Source: Ruminococcus flavefaciens
Lineage (GTDB): Bacteria > Bacillota > Clostridia > Oscillospirales > Ruminococcaceae
Length of the DNA: 6,340 bases
NCBI GenBank assembly: GCA_002350065.1
Contig: DEDQ01000014.1
Coordinates: 4,839-11,178 of the forward strand
Direction: 5' to 3'
Shown here in pieces: positions 6,032-6,340 of the stretch. The notes under the pieces were generated by a model. That model saw only the letters and a list, made by a program, of their open reading frames with translations, was not told the origin of the DNA and made no database searches. The first letter of the stretch is position 1, and the number at the start of each line of letters is the position of its first letter. A program made the position numbers and the translations under genes.

Positions 6032-6051
6032 CTGTAACGCTTCTGTTACAG
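6032..6051. promoter_or_regulatory. Perfect inverted repeat over the -35 region of the leader-RNA promoter
   Basis: CTGTAAC-N6-GTTACAG has perfect 7-bp arms and lies just upstream of the extended -10 at 6058-6066, covering the place where a -35 should be. That position suits an activator or repressor dimer. I do not recognise the cognate family. Confidence 0.5.
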
Positions 6052-6057
6052 TCAGTA

Positions 6058-6066
6058 TGGTATAAT
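6058..6066 (+). promoter_or_regulatory. Extended -10 promoter for the leader RNA
   Basis: TGG-TATAAT is a perfect -10 with the TGn extension. No good -35 is present at 16-19 bp spacing (CGCTTC at 17 bp), so it may depend on the extension or on a factor at the adjacent inverted repeat. Start is expected near 6073, about 60 bases before the leader ORF. Confidence 0.6.
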
Positions 6067-6072
6067 ATAATT

Positions 6073-6340
6073 ACAATCAAACAGGATAGCTATTCGGTAC
6101 CAAAAACACAAACGCAGAAAGGGTGAAATATCATGAGAATAAATACTGACAGAACGTGCTGCCGCAACTTCCCTTAGCGGGGATATCCGGCTGTGCTTCA
6201 GAAGCACCTGAAGCATGAAACGGCAGTGCCCCGAATAAATAGTGCAGGTACTGAACTGGCTGCGGAGCCGGTCCCGGCAATAACCGGGGACGAGCTGAGA
6301 TGCGCCGGACAGACCGCGAAAGCAGCTATTTAGTTCGGGG
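6073..6340 (+). ncRNA. Structured leader RNA, probable attenuator or riboregulator, cut by window edge
   Basis: From about 6156 the RNA can fold almost completely. P1 pairs 6156-6164 with 6221-6229 (core CTGCCG/CGGCAG). Inside it are a hairpin at 6176-6192 and a hairpin at 6194-6215 (TGCTTCAG/CTGAAGCA), making a three-way junction. A long stem pairs 6229-6245 with 6322-6340 (CCCCGAA/TTCGGGG, TAAATAG/CTATTTA, TGC/GCA; 17 bp with two bulged Gs). It encloses hairpins at 6258-6269 (GGCT/AGCC), 6271-6291 (GTCCCGG/CCGGGGAC) and 6303-6318. The dense perfect pairing outside any long ORF supports a functional RNA. I could not match it to T-box, SAM, cobalamin, TPP, lysine, FMN or glycine riboswitch cores. 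The 5' end is taken from the promoter, and the 3' end is not in the window. Confidence 0.6.
6133..6177 (+). CDS. Short Cys-containing leader peptide ORF (14 aa)
   Basis: The ORF encodes MRINTDRTCCRNFP and stops at TAG. It has a fair Shine-Dalgarno (AAAGGGTG, 9 bases from GGG to ATG) and an extended -10 promoter upstream. Two consecutive Cys codons plus Arg (6157-6165) form one arm of a stem with CGGCAG at 6221-6226, the arrangement expected if ribosome position controls RNA folding. Cys-Cys leader peptides upstream of cysteine or sulphur genes are known in Actinobacteria; the same role here is an inference. The terminal Pro-stop could also favour slow release. No longer gene fits in this region. 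The regulated gene lies beyond the right edge. Confidence 0.5.
   Translation: MRINTDRTCCRNFP

Noticed and set aside
6033..6050. Catabolite-responsive element (cre) in TGTAACGC...GTTACA
   Set aside because: The half-sites are 4 bp too far apart and the central CG is misplaced compared with the cre consensus.
6284..6340. TPP riboswitch, suggested by GGGG...CTGAGATG
   Set aside because: The conserved CUGAUCUGG-type segment and following elements are absent, and the surrounding stems do not fit the TPP fold.

Overview
The window looks like a chromosomal piece of a low-to-mid GC Gram-positive gut or rumen bacterium, probably a Clostridia/Ruminococcus-type organism. The signs are strong GGAGG-type ribosome binding sites, sigma-A-like promoters in AT-rich gaps, a lipoprotein sugar-binding protein, an AraR-type regulator close to the Bacillus protein, and a 7TM LytS-type kinase. 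The genus is an inference.

Left half (1-3570, all on the minus strand; read right to left): an L-arabinose-type regulator AraR (GntR winged helix fused to a LacI-type sugar domain), a short AraC-family regulator directly behind it, a YtfQ-like (furanose-type) sugar-binding lipoprotein, and the start of a sugar ABC transporter ATPase that runs off the left edge. AraR-box-like sequences lie in pairs over the araR promoter and over the binding-protein promoter, so AraR probably represses both itself and the uptake operon until the sugar is present. A strong hairpin between the binding-protein gene and the ATPase gene probably sets their expression ratio.

Middle (3571-5884): a divergent promoter region, then a two-gene two-component system on the plus strand with an ATGA stop/start overlap. 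It consists of a multi-pass LytS/YehU-type histidine kinase and a response regulator whose output domain looks like the winged helix of SARP-type regulators, not the usual LytTR or AraC output. It ends at a clear intrinsic terminator (5944-5982).

Right end (5885-6340, no ordinary gene): two inverted-repeat candidate operators, an extended -10 promoter at 6058-6066, a 14-codon leader ORF containing Cys-Cys-Arg and ending Pro-stop, and a heavily structured RNA that continues past the edge. The Cys codons form one side of a stem (6156-6164 with 6221-6229). The RNA then holds mutually exclusive hairpins and a 17-bp long-range stem (6229-6245 with 6322-6340) enclosing three hairpins. This looks like a leader-peptide attenuator or riboregulator for an unseen gene to the right, and it is the least explained part of the window.
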